DNA from: Rhodospirillales bacterium | Lineage (GTDB): Bacteria; Pseudomonadota; Alphaproteobacteria; Rhodospirillales; 2-02-FULL-58-16 | DNA length: 8,004 nt | Reading direction: 5' to 3' | Assembly (NCBI GenBank): GCA_021775195.1 | Contig: JAJFIG010000526.1 | Coordinates: 1 to 8,004, forward strand | In this document: in pieces, positions 6,742 to 8,004 of the stretch | How the letters are laid out: every line of letters begins with the position of its first letter | Numbering within the stretch: position 1 is the first letter of the stretch | Made by a program: the position numbers and the translations under genes | Notes under the pieces: generated by a model | Database searches by the model: none | What the model saw: only the letters and a program-made list of their open reading frames with translations | Told to the model about the DNA's origin: nothing

Positions 6742-7043
6742 GTGCGCGTTTTGCCATCGGGGATACGGTACGGATTGCCGAACGGTATCCGCCAGGCCAT
6801 ATCCGCACGCCCTATTACATTCGCGGTAAAACGGGCGTGGTCGCCGACGTCCTGGGCGCCTTCCCCAATCCCGAGGAGCGCGCCAAGGCCAGGGATGGCT
6901 TGCCGGAACTACCGCTTTACCGGATCCGCTTTCGCCAGACCGAGGCCTGGCCCGACTACGATGGTGATCCGGGGGACACCCTGGACATGGAGATTTACCA
7001 CCACTGGCTCGAGCCGGACAAACCGGCTGAGCGAAGTGGATAA
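6738..7043 (+). CDS. Thiocyanate hydrolase alpha-like / nitrile hydratase beta C-terminal-half subunit (SH3-like)
   Basis: A 101-residue protein matching the C-terminal, SH3-like half of nitrile hydratase beta, and the alpha subunit (ScnA) of thiocyanate hydrolase. It opens with FAIGDTVRIAERYPPGHIR at 5-23 and carries the hallmark GHIRTPYYIRGKTGVV at 20-35. The Arg of the His-x-Arg element (Arg23) is the likely counterpart of the second beta Arg that hydrogen-bonds the metal-bound cysteine oxygens. LYRIRF at 60-65 and the closing EIYHHWLEPD at 85-94 are also typical. The ATG at 6738 overlaps the stop of the preceding gene by 4 bp; a longer in-frame reading from 6516 lies inside that gene and is spurious. 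With the 115-residue neighbour it sums to about one full nitrile hydratase beta chain. It is expected to complex with both neighbours. Confidence 0.85.
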   Translation: MSARFAIGDTVRIAERYPPGHIRTPYYIRGKTGVVADVLGAFPNPEERAKARDGLPELPLYRIRFRQTEAWPDYDGDPGDTLDMEIYHHWLEPDKPAERSG

Positions 7044-7046
7044 CAC

Positions 7047-7057
7047 GGAGGAGGGGG
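7047..7057 (+). promoter_or_regulatory. Strong ribosome binding site of the metal-subunit gene
   Basis: GGAGGAGGGGG precedes the ATG at 7061, and its GGAGGAGG core lies 6 bases away. This is the strongest Shine-Dalgarno in the window. Unlike the coupled half-beta genes, this gene has its own initiation signal across a 17-bp gap. Confidence 0.6.
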
Positions 7058-7060
7058 CCG

Positions 7061-7708
7061 ATGCCGACTATCGGCGATCATGACCATTCCCACGAAGACC
7101 ACGAGCGTACCTTCCAGCCCGATGAGGAAGACAGCCTCGGGTACTATGCCATCGCCGAAATGGCGGTGCGGGAACTGTTGATCGAACGGGGCATATTCAC
7201 CGCCGACGAGTTCCGCCGGCATCTCGAGGTCGCTGATCACGGTAACCAAGCACTTGGGGCCAAGGTTGTCGCCCGTGCCTGGACCGATCCCGATTTCAAG
7301 GCCTCGCTTCTGAGGGACGGGTCAGTGGCGGTCGCCGAGTACGATGTCGAGATGCTGGGCCACACGCGTCTTTACGCGGTCGAGAATACACACGATGTCC
7401 ACAATGTCATCGTCTGCACCCTCTGTTCGTGTTACCCCAAACCCCTTCTTGGATTGCCACCGGATTGGTACAAGAGCCGCAACTATCGCGCCCGTGTGGC
7501 CCGCGAACCGCGCAAGGTCCTGGCTGAGTTCGGAACCTTCTTGCCCGAAGGCGTCACCGTCCGCGTCCACGACAGCAACGCCGACATGCGCTATCTCGTG
7601 CTCCCGATGCGCCCGGCAGGCACGGAAGGCTATACGGTCGAACAATTGGAAGGTCTGGTGACCCGGGACGCCATGATCGGCGTCACCGTTGTCGGGGCAC
7701 CAGTTTGA
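7061..7708 (+). CDS. Thiocyanate hydrolase gamma-like / cobalt-type nitrile hydratase alpha subunit
   Basis: Metal-bearing catalytic subunit, 215 residues, homologous to nitrile hydratase alpha and to thiocyanate hydrolase gamma (ScnC). These hydrate a triple-bonded C-N group using a non-corrin Co(III) or Fe(III) centre. The claw motif VCTLCSCY at 118-125 supplies Cys119, Cys122 and Cys124. Thr after the first Cys marks the cobalt type (iron enzymes have Ser). Other family blocks are AVRELLIERG at 35-44, VVARAWTDPDFKASLL at 69-84, AVENTHDVHNV at 106-116, LGLPPDWYKSRNYRARV at 130-146, RVHDSNADMRYLVLPMRP at 168-185, and VTRDAMIGV at 200-208. The N-terminus is His-rich (His7, 9, 11, 14). After the claw the sequence reads PKP where many nitrile hydratases have PWP. 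The preceding two genes supply the split beta. In known enzymes the two outer Cys are oxidised after translation. The final substrate is not decided. Confidence 0.9.
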   Translation: MPTIGDHDHSHEDHERTFQPDEEDSLGYYAIAEMAVRELLIERGIFTADEFRRHLEVADHGNQALGAKVVARAWTDPDFKASLLRDGSVAVAEYDVEMLGHTRLYAVENTHDVHNVIVCTLCSCYPKPLLGLPPDWYKSRNYRARVAREPRKVLAEFGTFLPEGVTVRVHDSNADMRYLVLPMRPAGTEGYTVEQLEGLVTRDAMIGVTVVGAPV

Positions 7709-7717
7709 GATGATGGT

Positions 7718-8004
7718 TCAGGCGCCTCCGTCGGCGAGCGCGAAGGCCTTGTAGACGGCCGCGTAGTGGCATACAGCGCCTGCCAGCACGCAGGCGTGCC
7801 AGATGGCGTTGTGGAACCGCAATCTCTCCCATAGGTGAAAGACTACTCCGCCCGTGTAGATGACCCCGCCCACAACCAGCAGCACCGCCACCGGGCCGGC
7901 GACGGCACCGAAGAGTTCACCCAGCACCGGCAGCATGCTCCATCCCATGGCCAGGTACAGGGCGATAGAGACCCGTGCGGTTTCCCGGGGCGCGAACAGA
8001 GTGA
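7718..8004 (-). CDS. trhA: Hemolysin III / PAQR family membrane protein (TrhA-like), 5' end outside window
   Basis: Only the C-terminal 94 residues are in the window; the frame stays open to position 8004. The Met codon at 7946-7948 is internal because family-like sequence (PRETARVSIALYLAMGW) continues upstream of it. Hydrophobic stretches correspond to the last membrane spans: around SIALYLAMGWSMLPVL, AGPVAVLLVVGGVIYTGGVV, and WHACVLAGAVCHYAAVY. The His residues of the C-terminal FHNAIWHACVLAG and CHYAAV segments fit the PAQR metal site, which in this superfamily binds zinc. Members act in membrane homeostasis; the hemolysin name is historical. It converges on the hydrolase operon, with 9 bp between the two stop codons. 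Confidence 0.9.
   Translation of the reverse strand, partial: TLFAPRETARVSIALYLAMGWSMLPVLGELFGAVAGPVAVLLVVGGVIYTGGVVFHLWERLRFHNAIWHACVLAGAVCHYAAVYKAFALADGGA

Noticed and set aside
6735..6745. Sequencing frameshift splitting one nitrile hydratase beta gene
   Set aside because: The overlap is a canonical ATGA junction, the first protein ends naturally after its helical region, and split-beta enzymes with this gene order are known.
7709..7717. Bidirectional terminator between the converging genes
   Set aside because: Only 9 bases separate the two stop codons and no stem-loop with a T-run is visible around them.

Overview
The window is GC-rich (about 60% by eye), densely packed bacterial DNA. 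Codon use and several family signatures point to an alphaproteobacterium, possibly of the Rhodospirillales type. The clues are the PyrE with a VEDLTTDGAS-type PRPP loop, the small Sel1-repeat secreted protein, and long chains of 4-bp overlapping genes. This placement is inference.

Minus strand, about 5621 down to 1: pyrE (orotate phosphoribosyltransferase), then 16 bp later a secreted family-5 substrate-binding protein, a 62-bp AT-rich gap with an 18-bp perfect palindrome, and four transporter genes in the order ATPase (DppD/OppD type), ATPase (DppF/OppF type), permease (DppB type), permease (DppC type, cut by the window edge). The last four are joined by ATGA or GTGA overlaps. Together they form a complete peptide/nickel-type ABC importer. 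The substrate cannot be read from sequence.

Middle, 5622-5783: a 162-bp divergent intergenic region with a plausible sigma70-like promoter facing right.

Plus strand, about 5790 to 7708: a secreted Sel1-repeat protein, then three small genes that together make one enzyme of the nitrile hydratase superfamily. The first matches the N-terminal half of nitrile hydratase beta, the second the C-terminal half of beta, and the third the metal-binding alpha subunit with a cobalt-type CTLCSC claw. This split-beta layout and order are those of thiocyanate hydrolase (scnB-scnA-scnC). A three-subunit nitrile hydratase of the toyocamycin type is the alternative. No activator or cobalt chaperone gene lies in the window.

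Right edge: a convergent, 5'-truncated hemolysin III/PAQR (TrhA-like) membrane protein ends 9 bp from the end of the hydrolase operon. No RNA genes, CRISPR arrays, insertion sequences or clear intrinsic terminators were seen.
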